Shown here one piece after another: positions 48,070 to 56,233 of a DNA stretch of 64,000 nt. The position numbers were made by a program, and so were the translations under genes. Source of the DNA: Nitrososphaerota archaeon. GTDB lineage: Archaea; Thermoproteota; Nitrososphaeria; Nitrososphaerales; UBA183. Numbering within the stretch: position 1 is the stretch's first letter; each line of letters starts with the position of its first letter. The notes below the pieces were generated by a model. That model saw nothing but the letters and a program-made list of their open reading frames with translations. It was not told where the DNA came from and did not search any database. Where the stretch lies: NCBI GenBank assembly GCA_029784795.1, contig JAFMAW010000001.1:1-64000 (forward strand), read 5' to 3'.

Positions 48070-50558
48070 GCGGCCGTCTTGGCCGCCGACCGCCTCAGCT
48101 CCTGCCTGAGCACCTCTACTTCGCCTCTGATCTTCTCGAGCTCCTCAGAGGGCCCCGTCGACGCGGCGATCTCGTGGTACCGCTCGAGCGCCTTCCTCCT
48201 GAGCCCGGGGCGCAGGTCAGAACGCGAGACCTCCCTCAGCGCGTCGAGGAGCCTCCTGTCCTGGAGCTCCTTGATCACCGTGGCCAGGAGAATCTGCCTG
48301 ACCCTGTACTCCTTGTCGTGCAAGAGCACCTCCTTGATGATCTGGATTTCGTCGTCGAGGATCGCCCCCCTCTCCTTTATCGCCTTCAGGGCGCCTATCC
48401 TCACCCTGGTGGGCCGTCCATAGGCCAGGGACTCCTTCACGATCGCCTTCGCCCCCTCTTCCTTCAGCTTCCCCATGGCCGCTACGCAGGCCTCGGCCAG
48501 CGTCTCGTTGACCGTGTGGACTTTCATGGCCTCCTTCAGGGGCTGCAGCGCCCCCTCTGGCCAGGACTTCGCCAGGCTGAGGGCCGCCTCACAGCGCACG
48601 TAGGGGCTCTGGTCCTCTTTCAGGACCTTGAGGAGAACCTCCCTCGCCTTCTCGTCCTTGAAGTTCCCGAGGGCTGCGACGAACCCTCTCCTCGCATGCC
48701 TGTCCTTGGGGGGTCCTGCGCCGAGGAGAGCCTCGAGTGCCCCGTCGGTGCCTATGTCACCCAGGGCCCTGAACGCGGACGCCCGAACGTGCCAGAACTG
48801 CTCTCTGGCCGCAGCCCTGGCCAAGCCGCCGACGGCCGAGGGGTCCTTCGCCTCGCCAAGCTGCATGGCCGCATTGGCCCTGCTCAGGGCGTCCTGGCTC
48901 TGTTCGAGCTGGTTCAGCAGCATGCCGACGGTCTTGTCAAACTTCACCCTCTTCAGGAGCCACCCCCTGGGGTCGAACTCTACGACGGACGGCTTCGACG
49001 CTAGGCTGAAGGTGAAAGTCTGGTCGGCCGAGTCCAGAAGCACGCGGTGGCTCTCCCTCTTGCCTCCGACGTAGAAGGCCACCTCGCAGGGGAGCTTGAA
49101 CACCGGGGTCCCGTCTTCTGTCTCCTGCGTCTGTCTCACCCTGAGGGTGGCGGCTGAAGTGGCGTCGTCCCAGCTGTAGGCCACGTCGAACTCCGGATGG
49201 CCCGGCTTGCAGAACGCCTGCTCGAAGAACTCCTCGAGCTGCATGCCGCTGGCCTTCTCCATGGCCCGCCTGAGGTCGTTGGTCTCCGCGGTCGAGAGGG
49301 CATGCGACTTCAGGTAGAGCGAGATGCCCCGGAAGAAGGGGCCGTCTCCTACGACGAACCTGAGCTCATGGAGCCTATACGCTCCCTTGGGGTAAAGGTG
49401 GCTGTCGAAGAGGTCGTCCGGCCAGACATAGTCTCTTTCCACTATGGGCCTTCTGTACTCCTTCTCGTCTTCTTCGAAGTAGTCCTGGGTCCTGTGGTTG
49501 AGGTGCCAAATCATCTCGTCTGTCCCACGGGTCTTCTCCACGTAGAGCTCCTGGAAGTAAGATGCGAAACCTTCGTTCAGCCAGGCGTGGGGCCAGTCGG
49601 CGCAGGTGACGTAGTCGCCGAACCACTGGTGGGCCAGCTCGTGCGAGACCAGGTCCATGGGCCTCTGGGCCACATTGGAGTAGCTCACCGAGAAGTCCTC
49701 CTCGGAGGCGGCGTCGGGGAAGTAGTTGTCGGCCAGGGTGGTGGCGTTGAGGTTCTCCTCCCCTCCGGCGACGAAGTCCTGCACGGCGGACTGGTCGTAC
49801 TTGACGTAGGGGTACTTGACACCGGTGAGGTCCTCGAACACCTCCAGCATCTTCGGCGTCTCCCCGAAGTACCTGAGCGCGTCCTCCCTCTTGGACTCGG
49901 AGAAGTTGTAGTTCAGAGGCACCCCGCGCGCCTCCTGGGTGATGACCCCGAACCTCCCTGCTACGAAGGATGTCAGATAGCACGAGTGGGGGGTCTCCTC
50001 GAGCCAGTGGAAGGTGGCCCTGTCCCCTTCGACCTTCGACGACAGCAGCTTCCCGTTCGATATCACCCTGAAGTCCTTCGGGACCGTCAGCACGAGCTCG
50101 CTGCTCGACTTGTCCCCAGGGTGGTCGTGGCACGGGAACCAATAGCGCGACTCCTCCGTCTCGGTGTGGGTCCATGCTTGGACTTCCTTCTCCGGATGCT
50201 CCTTGTCGGGGCCGATGAAGTAAATCCCGATTTTGGGGGACGCTGCGTATCGCACCATTATCGTCCTCTTCCCTTCCCCTGCGGGGAGCGGCACCTCGAG
50301 GGTGGCGCCGTCGTACTCGTAGGCGACGCCTTTCCCGTCCACTTTGACCTCAGCCACCTCCAGGCCGCAGGCGTCCAGCCGGGCAGACCTCAGCCCCTCC
50401 TTGATGGGCTCTATCTCCAGGGTGCACGACCCAGAGATCCTCTTCTTCTCGAAGTCGACAGCCAGCTCGACCTTGGTGTGTGCCGTATGGAATTCCAGCG
50501 GCGGGGGGTAGTGCGGCTTCGACTCCGGCAGCTTGAAAGACCTGTGCGCCTGTGCCAT
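48066..50558 (-). CDS. M1-family aminopeptidase with C-terminal HEAT repeats
   Basis: An 830-residue gluzincin aminopeptidase: N-terminal beta domain (about 20-210), catalytic domain with HELAH (306-310), third zinc ligand Glu329 in WLNEGFASY, and the exopeptidase loop GGEEN (265-269) where most M1 enzymes have GAMEN. The C-terminal part (about 600-800) has HEAT-like repeats (FWHVRASAFRALGDIG, YVRCEAALSLAKSWP, VRIGALKAIKERG). It trims N-terminal residues from peptides. ATG 50558 chosen because CTTTTGAG (50584-50591) is about 28 nt upstream and the extra 50 codons are non-conserved. Confidence 0.9.
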   Translation of the reverse strand: MAQAHRSFKLPESKPHYPPPLEFHTAHTKVELAVDFEKKRISGSCTLEIEPIKEGLRSARLDACGLEVAEVKVDGKGVAYEYDGATLEVPLPAGEGKRTIMVRYAASPKIGIYFIGPDKEHPEKEVQAWTHTETEESRYWFPCHDHPGDKSSSELVLTVPKDFRVISNGKLLSSKVEGDRATFHWLEETPHSCYLTSFVAGRFGVITQEARGVPLNYNFSESKREDALRYFGETPKMLEVFEDLTGVKYPYVKYDQSAVQDFVAGGEENLNATTLADNYFPDAASEEDFSVSYSNVAQRPMDLVSHELAHQWFGDYVTCADWPHAWLNEGFASYFQELYVEKTRGTDEMIWHLNHRTQDYFEEDEKEYRRPIVERDYVWPDDLFDSHLYPKGAYRLHELRFVVGDGPFFRGISLYLKSHALSTAETNDLRRAMEKASGMQLEEFFEQAFCKPGHPEFDVAYSWDDATSAATLRVRQTQETEDGTPVFKLPCEVAFYVGGKRESHRVLLDSADQTFTFSLASKPSVVEFDPRGWLLKRVKFDKTVGMLLNQLEQSQDALSRANAAMQLGEAKDPSAVGGLARAAAREQFWHVRASAFRALGDIGTDGALEALLGAGPPKDRHARRGFVAALGNFKDEKAREVLLKVLKEDQSPYVRCEAALSLAKSWPEGALQPLKEAMKVHTVNETLAEACVAAMGKLKEEGAKAIVKESLAYGRPTRVRIGALKAIKERGAILDDEIQIIKEVLLHDKEYRVRQILLATVIKELQDRRLLDALREVSRSDLRPGLRRKALERYHEIAASTGPSEELEKIRGEVEVLRQELRRSAAKTAA

Positions 50559-50670
50559 CGGCCTTCCGCCTCGGTTACGTCTCAAAAGACTTTCGAGGGG
50601 ACGGCGTGCCCTGTTTTCGACCCGTTTGCATGCGCATATTCTGAAATAACCGGCCAGAAGGAGGCGGACG

Positions 50671-51060
50671 ATGAGTTCTCTGCCGAGGGTAATCCAGGGC
50701 GTCATCATCTTCGCGGCGCTCTTCGGCGTCCTGTTCCTCTACGAGGTCCGCCCCGTGCTCCCGACTGATGTCTTCTACTCCGTGGCCCTGGGGGAGGCCC
50801 TGTTCGTGGTCGACGGAGCACTCACCTTCATCCGGCCCAGGGCCTCCTATTACCTTGGGCTCGTCCTCGCGGTCGTCGCCTTCGCCTCCACCGTCTCCCA
50901 GCCTGCCCACTATCAGCTCGTAGCGAGCGGCGATCTGGCCGCGACGGCGACGTTACTCGTCGGGCTGGCGGTCGAGGTGCTGATCATCGCGCTCGTGGGC
51001 TGGTATGTGGTCTCACGGCGAAGGCCGCGCCCAGGCTGGCGGCGGAGCCAGATGCCCTAG
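50671..51060 (+). CDS. Four-helix small membrane protein, unknown function
   Basis: A 129-residue protein with four predicted helices (about 7-24, 36-54, 60-78, 88-113) and a basic C-terminal tail (SRRRPRPGWRR). Not recognised. ATG is 27 nt from TGAAATAAC (50640-50648). Overlaps the convergent ATP-grasp gene by 4 nt. Confidence 0.6.
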   Translation: MSSLPRVIQGVIIFAALFGVLFLYEVRPVLPTDVFYSVALGEALFVVDGALTFIRPRASYYLGLVLAVVAFASTVSQPAHYQLVASGDLAATATLLVGLAVEVLIIALVGWYVVSRRRPRPGWRRSQMP

Positions 51061-52328
51061 ATGTATCCCCAGCTGATCAGCAGGTCGCTCTCGCGGGCCC
51101 AGCGCTTCCCTATATCGCTACGATAGAACATGTTGGGAATCATCACGTTCTTTACGTTCTGATACGCCCTGTCGATGGCGTCTGCCATGGTGGCTCCTGA
51201 GCCGGTGATGATCAGGGCGTAGCCTGAGTTCCCGGCGATGCGCCAGTCCCCTCCCTCCTGTTTCACCTCGCCGATGTGGACCCCGTCGAGGGCCTGGCGC
51301 CTGAAGAGGATGGTCGCCCCCTCGGAGTACTTCTTGAACGCCTTCTCGTCCTCGAAGGGCCAAGGGGGGATAGCGACTACGACCCCAACCTGATACCCCT
51401 TCTTCGCCTTCAGCTGCGCCTCGTTGCCGCGGGCTATGTCATAGAGGAACTGGCCCCACTCGCTGGTGATGCCTTCCATCTGTATGCTTATCATCGGGTA
51501 GCCGAACCTCGGCGTCCACTCGAGGGGCCAGATGCCCTTGCCGTTCACGATGCAGTTGATGTCTATGTAGCCTACGAACTTGCTGGCGGCAAGCTTCTCC
51601 CTCGTCTTACCCAGGGTGCGCTCGAACACCGGGCTGTCCTTGGTCCAGTAGCAGAAGTTGCCCATCTCACCGGTGCTGGGGCCGAGTTCGCCGGGGAACA
51701 GCCGCTTGTGCTCGAAGTTAACGCAGACTGGCATGACGAAGTCCTTCCCGTTGAAGAACGCCCCCACCGCGACCTCCACTCCCTCTGCATACTTCTGAAG
51801 CTGGAACTCCTTGATCTTCTTGGACCAGGTCGCCTTGTAGTGCTCCAGGACCTGGAGTATGTCCTTGCCATCAGGCTCCTGGCCGATGAAGAGGAGCTCC
51901 TTCTCACTCTGCGCCTTGCCGCTCGGCTTCAGGACGTACCTGTCGGGGTTTCCTCCCACGAACTCTATGGCCTCGTCGAAGGAGGTGAAGTTCCAGCTCG
52001 GCAGCACGTCGACTCCGACCGAGTTCAGCTCCGACTGGCCGAACTCCCTGTCCAGCTCGAGCTTGTCAGTGTACGGGTTCCCCCCGACGACGAACTTCCC
52101 CTCGCCGCGGAGCATCTCTGCCTTGGCTCCGGTCCCCACGTCGTCGAACACGATGACATCAGCCCAGTCCTTCAGAGAATCCCACTCCTCCACCTTGTCG
52201 AAGAATCCCAGCCCGACGTCCTTCTCCCCCTGGCCGTGGCAGTACATCTTGACATCGTGCCCTTCCTTCTTGAGCTGCCACGCCAGATCCGCCGAGAGGC
52301 TTTCTTCGGTCACGAAGAGAAACTTCAT
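51057..52328 (-). CDS. PurD-like ATP-grasp protein
   Basis: A 423-residue ATP-grasp protein resembling phosphoribosylamine-glycine ligase: KFLFVTEESLSADLAWQLKKEG, YVLKPSGKAQSEKELLF (ATP-binding Lys), KYAEGVEVAVGAFFNG, and a GARS-C-like tail (NSGYALIITGSGATMADAID, QNVKNVMIPNMFYRSDIG). The GARS signature RFGDPExQ, which holds the metal ligands, here reads RFGYPMISI, and no other purine genes are nearby, so the substrate may differ. Met9 of the longest ORF is used as start; GATATTAACG (52353-52362) is about 29 nt upstream. Confidence 0.72.
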   Translation of the reverse strand: MKFLFVTEESLSADLAWQLKKEGHDVKMYCHGQGEKDVGLGFFDKVEEWDSLKDWADVIVFDDVGTGAKAEMLRGEGKFVVGGNPYTDKLELDREFGQSELNSVGVDVLPSWNFTSFDEAIEFVGGNPDRYVLKPSGKAQSEKELLFIGQEPDGKDILQVLEHYKATWSKKIKEFQLQKYAEGVEVAVGAFFNGKDFVMPVCVNFEHKRLFPGELGPSTGEMGNFCYWTKDSPVFERTLGKTREKLAASKFVGYIDINCIVNGKGIWPLEWTPRFGYPMISIQMEGITSEWGQFLYDIARGNEAQLKAKKGYQVGVVVAIPPWPFEDEKAFKKYSEGATILFRRQALDGVHIGEVKQEGGDWRIAGNSGYALIITGSGATMADAIDRAYQNVKNVMIPNMFYRSDIGKRWARESDLLISWGYI

Positions 52329-52447
52329 CAAGTGTTGTTCAGAAATTCTCACTCGTTAATATCTGTTGGTCAATTGGCGCCGGCTCTGTTCAACCGCTAG
52401 CTGGCGCGTCAGAGTCACACGTCAGAAAACGGGAGCGAGGACGAACT

Positions 52448-52789
52448 CTACAACGGCTCCATTGCCAGCATCACCCGCTGCGACCTTCTCAGCCTCTCGC
52501 TGATGCATCCCCTGACCAACTCGCACGCCTCCACTATCCTGCGGTCACTGATGGCATAGTAGACGTTGGTGCCGCTCCGGCGCGCCGACAGGAGCCCGAT
52601 CTGTCTCAAGACGGCGAGGTGCTGTGAGACATTTGACTGCGGCAGCCCAGTGAGCTCTGCCAGCTCGCCTACGGTCCTTTCGTCGCCCTTCAAAGCCCTG
52701 AGGATGCGTATCCGCTTTGGGTGAGCCATCCCCTTGCAGAACTCTGCCTGCAGCTTGTTGAACTCCTCTTCTGCCTCGGTGCTGTTCAT
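52448..52789 (-). CDS. ArsR-family repressor, candidate sulfide/persulfide sensor
   Basis: A 113-residue ArsR winged helix (about 14-85: KGMAHPKRIRILRALKG, TVGELAELTGLPQSNVSQHL, GLLSARRSGTNVYYAISD). No CxC metal site of classical ArsR is present, but Cys18, Cys89 and Cys95 are placed near the N-terminal helix and in alpha-5, where dithiol or persulfide sensors of the BigR/SqrR type keep their cysteines (inference). Last gene of dsrE-tusA-sqr-arsR; starts one base after the sqr stop. Palindromes at the dsrE promoter are its likely targets. Confidence 0.85.
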   Translation of the reverse strand: MNSTEAEEEFNKLQAEFCKGMAHPKRIRILRALKGDERTVGELAELTGLPQSNVSQHLAVLRQIGLLSARRSGTNVYYAISDRRIVEACELVRGCISERLRRSQRVMLAMEPL

Positions 52790-52790
52790 G

Positions 52791-54062
52791 TCACGCTTCG
52801 CGCTTTCCGCCCTGGGAGGCCACAGGTGCGACAGCTGTCTTCTCGGGCTCCTCCTTTTCGGTCGCTGGGAACCTCGTCTGCCCGAAGAAGACGTCGAACA
52901 CCCTCTCAAGGCCTCCACCCAGGGCGCGCCAGTAGATCATGGCAAACGACCTCTTCATGTAATACTTGACGGTCGAAGGAGACTGATCCACCGGCGGAGA
53001 CGTGTAGGTGGCTGACACGAAGATGCCCTTGTGATTGCCGACTTCCATGGGGCAGTTGATCCTGCCGTTATACTCCAGGAGCCCCTTGGCCCGGTTCATC
53101 TCGGCGATGATGTTGTGCGCCACCACGACGGACTGGAGATGCGCCACGACCCCTGACTTGGAGACAGGAATGGTGGTCGCGTCCCCGATGCAGTAGGCCC
53201 CCTCCTGGCCGACCACCCTCATGGTCCCCTTGTCTGTGGGCACGTACCCGTCCTGGTCCCCAATGCCTGAGTTGACGATGACATCCGCGCCGTGGTGCGG
53301 CGGGACCGCTATGAGCAGGTCATAGTCGAATGCCTCGCCTTCCAGAGAGTAGATCTTGTGCTTCGCTGGGTCCACCGAATCGACGTTGAAGAAGGTGACG
53401 ACGTCTATCCCCTTCTTCTGGAACATCGGCTCCACAACGTGGGAGACCTTCTCTGCCGGGTATGGGCGCGGATATGGGGTGAGGAATCTGATCTTCACCT
53501 TGCCCCTCGTCCCCCTCTTCTGGAAGAACTCATCCAGCATGAACGCCGCCTCGTTGGGCGACGGGGGGCACTTGTGGGGGGTGCCTGCGATGGCGACCAC
53601 GATGGTCCCGCCCTCGAACGACTGCAGGGCCTCCCAGACGCGCCGGGAGTCGGCCCCTCCGGTGTGGAAGTTCAGCGCGCCCTCTGCTAGGCCTTGGATC
53701 TTCGACGGGTCGGCCACGGCCCCTGTCGCGATGACCAGGTAGTCATACGGGAGGGTTCTGCCGCTCTTGGTAGCCACCGACCTCGCACTGAAGTCGATTT
53801 TGACAGCAGGGTCTTTGATGAACTCGACGCCTTTCCGGATGAGGTCAGTCTCAGCCCTCACGTACTTGTCCGGGACCGCCCCTTTGAAGGCGATGTCCAG
53901 GTTACCGGGTTGAAAGGGGTGAAGCAGATGCTCTCCGACGAGCTGCACGGAGACGAGTCCGCCCTTGATCTCCTTGCGCAGCTTGGACGCAAGCAGGTTG
54001 GCGGTGAACGTCCCTCCGTCGCCCGACCCGACTATGACGACTCGTTTCATTTCATCCGTCAT
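52791..54062 (-). CDS. sqr: Sulfide:quinone oxidoreductase-like flavoprotein
   Basis: A 423-residue FAD protein of the SQR family. It has the dinucleotide fold VIVGSGDGGTFTANLL (9-24), IATGAVADP, a second GG-fold and the FAD-binding YCIGDATTIPVSKSGVVAHL (290-309). Cys165 (PHKCPPSPNEAA) and Cys337 (INCPMEVG) match the pair that bridges sulfur in SQR, and the C-terminal amphipathic stretch would dock to the membrane. It oxidises sulfide to polysulfide or persulfide and reduces quinone. Overlaps tusA by ATGA; last 25 residues are disordered. Confidence 0.82.
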   Translation of the reverse strand: MTDEMKRVVIVGSGDGGTFTANLLASKLRKEIKGGLVSVQLVGEHLLHPFQPGNLDIAFKGAVPDKYVRAETDLIRKGVEFIKDPAVKIDFSARSVATKSGRTLPYDYLVIATGAVADPSKIQGLAEGALNFHTGGADSRRVWEALQSFEGGTIVVAIAGTPHKCPPSPNEAAFMLDEFFQKRGTRGKVKIRFLTPYPRPYPAEKVSHVVEPMFQKKGIDVVTFFNVDSVDPAKHKIYSLEGEAFDYDLLIAVPPHHGADVIVNSGIGDQDGYVPTDKGTMRVVGQEGAYCIGDATTIPVSKSGVVAHLQSVVVAHNIIAEMNRAKGLLEYNGRINCPMEVGNHKGIFVSATYTSPPVDQSPSTVKYYMKRSFAMIYWRALGGGLERVFDVFFGQTRFPATEKEEPEKTAVAPVASQGGKREA

Positions 54063-54304
54063 CTCTTCTTCGTCACCCTCACAGTGATGCGGGCGTATCC
54101 CTGTTCGTCTACTATCCCCACGAGCTCGTTGCCGCTCTTCTGCGTCCAGGCGGTGACGTCAGCCTTTGCTGCCGGGTCGGTAGCCAGGAGCTCGATGACA
54201 TCTCCCAGCTGAGCGCTCCTGTATGCCTTGAAGAGGTCAGTGATCGGCCCTGGGCAGAAGCTCCCCCTCGAATCGATTACTTTGCGTTGCTCTGTTGTCG
54301 ACAT
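54059..54304 (-). CDS. tusA: TusA-family sulfurtransferase
   Basis: An 81-residue TusA/SirA-like protein; the persulfide-carrying Cys17 is in RGSFCPGPITDL. Such proteins carry sulfane sulfur between partners such as SQR, DsrE and downstream oxidases. ATG 54304 is 9 nt inside the longest frame (GTG 54313) and is preferred. Sits between dsrE and sqr and is co-translated with sqr. Confidence 0.92.
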   Translation of the reverse strand: MSTTEQRKVIDSRGSFCPGPITDLFKAYRSAQLGDVIELLATDPAAKADVTAWTQKSGNELVGIVDEQGYARITVRVTKKR

Positions 54305-54313
54305 TTTGATCAC

Positions 54314-54814
54314 CTAGATGAAGATGGTCTGCCCACCCTCCCCCAGCGACACCATGGTGGCTGCGCCGACCACGTCGTCTATCTCGTCGACGAGCGCCTC
54401 CCTCGAGACCCCCATCACCTCCATGGTGGTCGAGCACGCGTGCAGCTTCACCCCGAGGTCCTTCGCCATCTTGAGCATGTCCGGGATGCTCGGCACCTTC
54501 GCCTTCTTCATCTTCCCGCCCATCATCCTGGTGGCCATGGCGGTCATGCCGGGGATCATGCCTAGTATGTTCGGCATCGGCATCCCGGGGTTTCCGACCG
54601 GGGACACCTTGAGCGAGCCGACGCTCTTCTTGCTCACGGCCTGCAGGCCCCAGAACGTGAAGAACATGTGGACTTCCTTCCCCATCGTCGCCGCGGTCGT
54701 GGCTATCATCAGCGCCGGATACGCCATGTCCATCGACCCCTTGGAGAGGATGATGAGCATCCTCTCTGTCTGTTCCTCCTCCTCTTCAGTCCTCAGCGAT
54801 GTTACTTGGGACAT
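54314..54814 (-). CDS. DsrE/DsrF-like sulfur carrier
   Basis: A 166-residue DsrE-like protein: RMLIILSKGSMDMAYPALMI, AATMGKEVHMFFTFWGLQAV, a Met-rich middle (GMIPGMTAMATRMMGG), and KDLGVKLHACSTTMEVMGV, whose Cys is the conserved persulfide site. Partners of TusA in sulfur transfer. ATG 54814 lies inside a palindrome; the upstream extension of the ORF is non-coding promoter DNA. First gene of the sulfur operon. Confidence 0.88.
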   Translation of the reverse strand: MSQVTSLRTEEEEEQTERMLIILSKGSMDMAYPALMIATTAATMGKEVHMFFTFWGLQAVSKKSVGSLKVSPVGNPGMPMPNILGMIPGMTAMATRMMGGKMKKAKVPSIPDMLKMAKDLGVKLHACSTTMEVMGVSREALVDEIDDVVGAATMVSLGEGGQTIFI

Positions 54815-54830
54815 TCGAATCCACGAATGT
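54811..54830 (-). promoter_or_regulatory. Palindrome over the dsrE start
   Basis: ACATTCG-N6-CGAATGT is an exact 7-bp inverted repeat covering the dsrE ATG (54814) and the expected transcription start. A protein bound here would block initiation. Confidence 0.6.
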
Positions 54831-54848
54831 TCACAGCCACAGATGGCT

Positions 54849-54884
54849 AATAAATCGGAAACCCGTTTCTCAATTCTGAGAAAC
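54849..54884 (-). promoter_or_regulatory. dsrE promoter with second palindrome
   Basis: GTTTCTCA-N4-TGAGAAAC (54865-54884) is an exact 8-bp inverted repeat immediately upstream of the TATA-like ATTTATTAG (54849-54857, minus strand). Together with the start-site palindrome it frames the promoter on both sides. Confidence 0.6.
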
Positions 54885-55008
54885 CCCAGCGTGCCTTTTC
54901 TCCTGCAACTCGCCGGACACCCTCGCTGCGGCTGTCCAAGGCTGCCCCCTCCTCTGTCGGCCGGCGCGGCGAAGGGAGATATAGGGAACCCCGACGTCAC
55001 GGTCATCC

Positions 55009-56139
55009 ATGGCCAGATCGGAGGACCGCGGTGACGGCGTCGAGGGCCCGATCAACATGTGGGTCGCCGACCCCTACTTCAAGACGGACGAAAAAATCAT
55101 CGAGGCGTTCAACTATGCGGTGGCCAACGGCTGCACCCACTACTTCCCTGCCCGAGGGTTCGACGGACACGTCCTGCACAGAGCCATCGCCCAATACTAC
55201 CTGGATGACATGGCCGTCCAGGTAGACCCGCTGGGAGAGGTGTGCCCGACGCATGGCGCCCAGGAGGCATTGTCGCTCTCGGTGCAGGCCACCACCAGGC
55301 CCGGCGACGAGATAGTCGTCCCTGAACCGACCTACAGTGCCTTCATAGACAAACTGGAGGCTTTCGGCGTGAAGCCGGTGTTCGTCCCACTCCTCGAAGA
55401 GGAGCACTGGAAGTTGGACATTGACGCCCTGAGATCAGCGGTGTCGGAGAAGACCAAGATGATCTACCTCTGCGACCCGAACAACCCGACCGGGAGCGTG
55501 TGCACCCGCGCAGAGTTGGACGCTCTCTCAGAACTGCTGAAGGAGAACAAGACGGTCTCACTGCTGATCGACGAGTGCTATGCGAGGATTCTCTATGACG
55601 GGTCCGCCCACCACACCCTGCTCGACGACAGGGGGCTCCTCGACCAGCTTTACGTCGTCAGCAGCTTCTCAAAGACCTACGCCATGACCGGATGGCGTCT
55701 GGGCTACCTGGTCACAGGCAGGAGGAACGCCGACAGGATAAAGCACCTCTCGGAGGAGTACAACGGCGGGGTCAGCTACGCCGTGCAGTATGCCGGGGCC
55801 GCGGCGCTGGCCCGGTGCTCGGGGTCGGTGCGCTCTATGATAGAAGAGCTCGACAGGAGGAGGCGGGTCATGCTGGGCGCCTTGGCCGAGGTGAAGGACG
55901 TCTCCTTCGAGACTCCCAGCGCGGGGTTCGAGGTGTTCCCTGACTTCTCTGCCTACTCAAGGCACACGGTTCGGCTGGCGTCAGAGCTCGAGGAGGCGGG
56001 GGTCAAGACAATGCCGGGGGTCAAGTACGGGCCAAGCGGCGAAGGCCATATCCGGCTCGTGTTCTGCGCCGAGGAGGCGCCGAGGATCAGTGCGGGGATC
56101 TCAAGGATATCCGAGCACCTCCGGGCACGGCGCGGATGA
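55009..56139 (+). CDS. Class I/II aminotransferase
   Basis: A 376-residue fold-type I PLP aminotransferase of the aspartate-aminotransferase group: THGAQEALSLS, CDPNNPTGSVCT (Asn of the cofactor site), LIDECYARILY (Asp/Tyr), the PLP Lys in SSFSKTYAMTGWRLGY and EGHIRLVFC with the carboxylate-binding Arg. Amino-acid specificity is not readable. Leaderless: ATATAG (54980-54985) is 27 nt from the ATG. Divergent from the sulfur operon. Confidence 0.9.
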   Translation: MARSEDRGDGVEGPINMWVADPYFKTDEKIIEAFNYAVANGCTHYFPARGFDGHVLHRAIAQYYLDDMAVQVDPLGEVCPTHGAQEALSLSVQATTRPGDEIVVPEPTYSAFIDKLEAFGVKPVFVPLLEEEHWKLDIDALRSAVSEKTKMIYLCDPNNPTGSVCTRAELDALSELLKENKTVSLLIDECYARILYDGSAHHTLLDDRGLLDQLYVVSSFSKTYAMTGWRLGYLVTGRRNADRIKHLSEEYNGGVSYAVQYAGAAALARCSGSVRSMIEELDRRRRVMLGALAEVKDVSFETPSAGFEVFPDFSAYSRHTVRLASELEEAGVKTMPGVKYGPSGEGHIRLVFCAEEAPRISAGISRISEHLRARRG

Positions 56140-56180
56140 CGGCGGCCGGCGGGAGCGTCGCGGAGGCAATAGCTGGACGA

Positions 56181-56216
56181 ATGTACACTTTTGTACATGC
56201 TAAGTTTACTTATATC
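56181..56216 (+). promoter_or_regulatory. Promoter and palindrome of the peptide transporter operon
   Basis: ATGTACA-N4-TGTACAT (56181-56198) is an exact inverted repeat, about 10 nt before the TATA-like CTTATATC (56209-56216); the ATG follows at 56234. PadR-type sites often contain ATGT...ACAT halves, but the binding protein is unknown. Confidence 0.6.
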
Positions 56217-56233
56217 TGACATCAGCAACACTA

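Noticed and set aside
49197..50768. 523-codon plus-strand frame opposite the M1 peptidase
   Set aside because: Antisense to HELAH and GGEEN coding sequence; composition is Val/Leu/Arg/Gly-rich without motifs.
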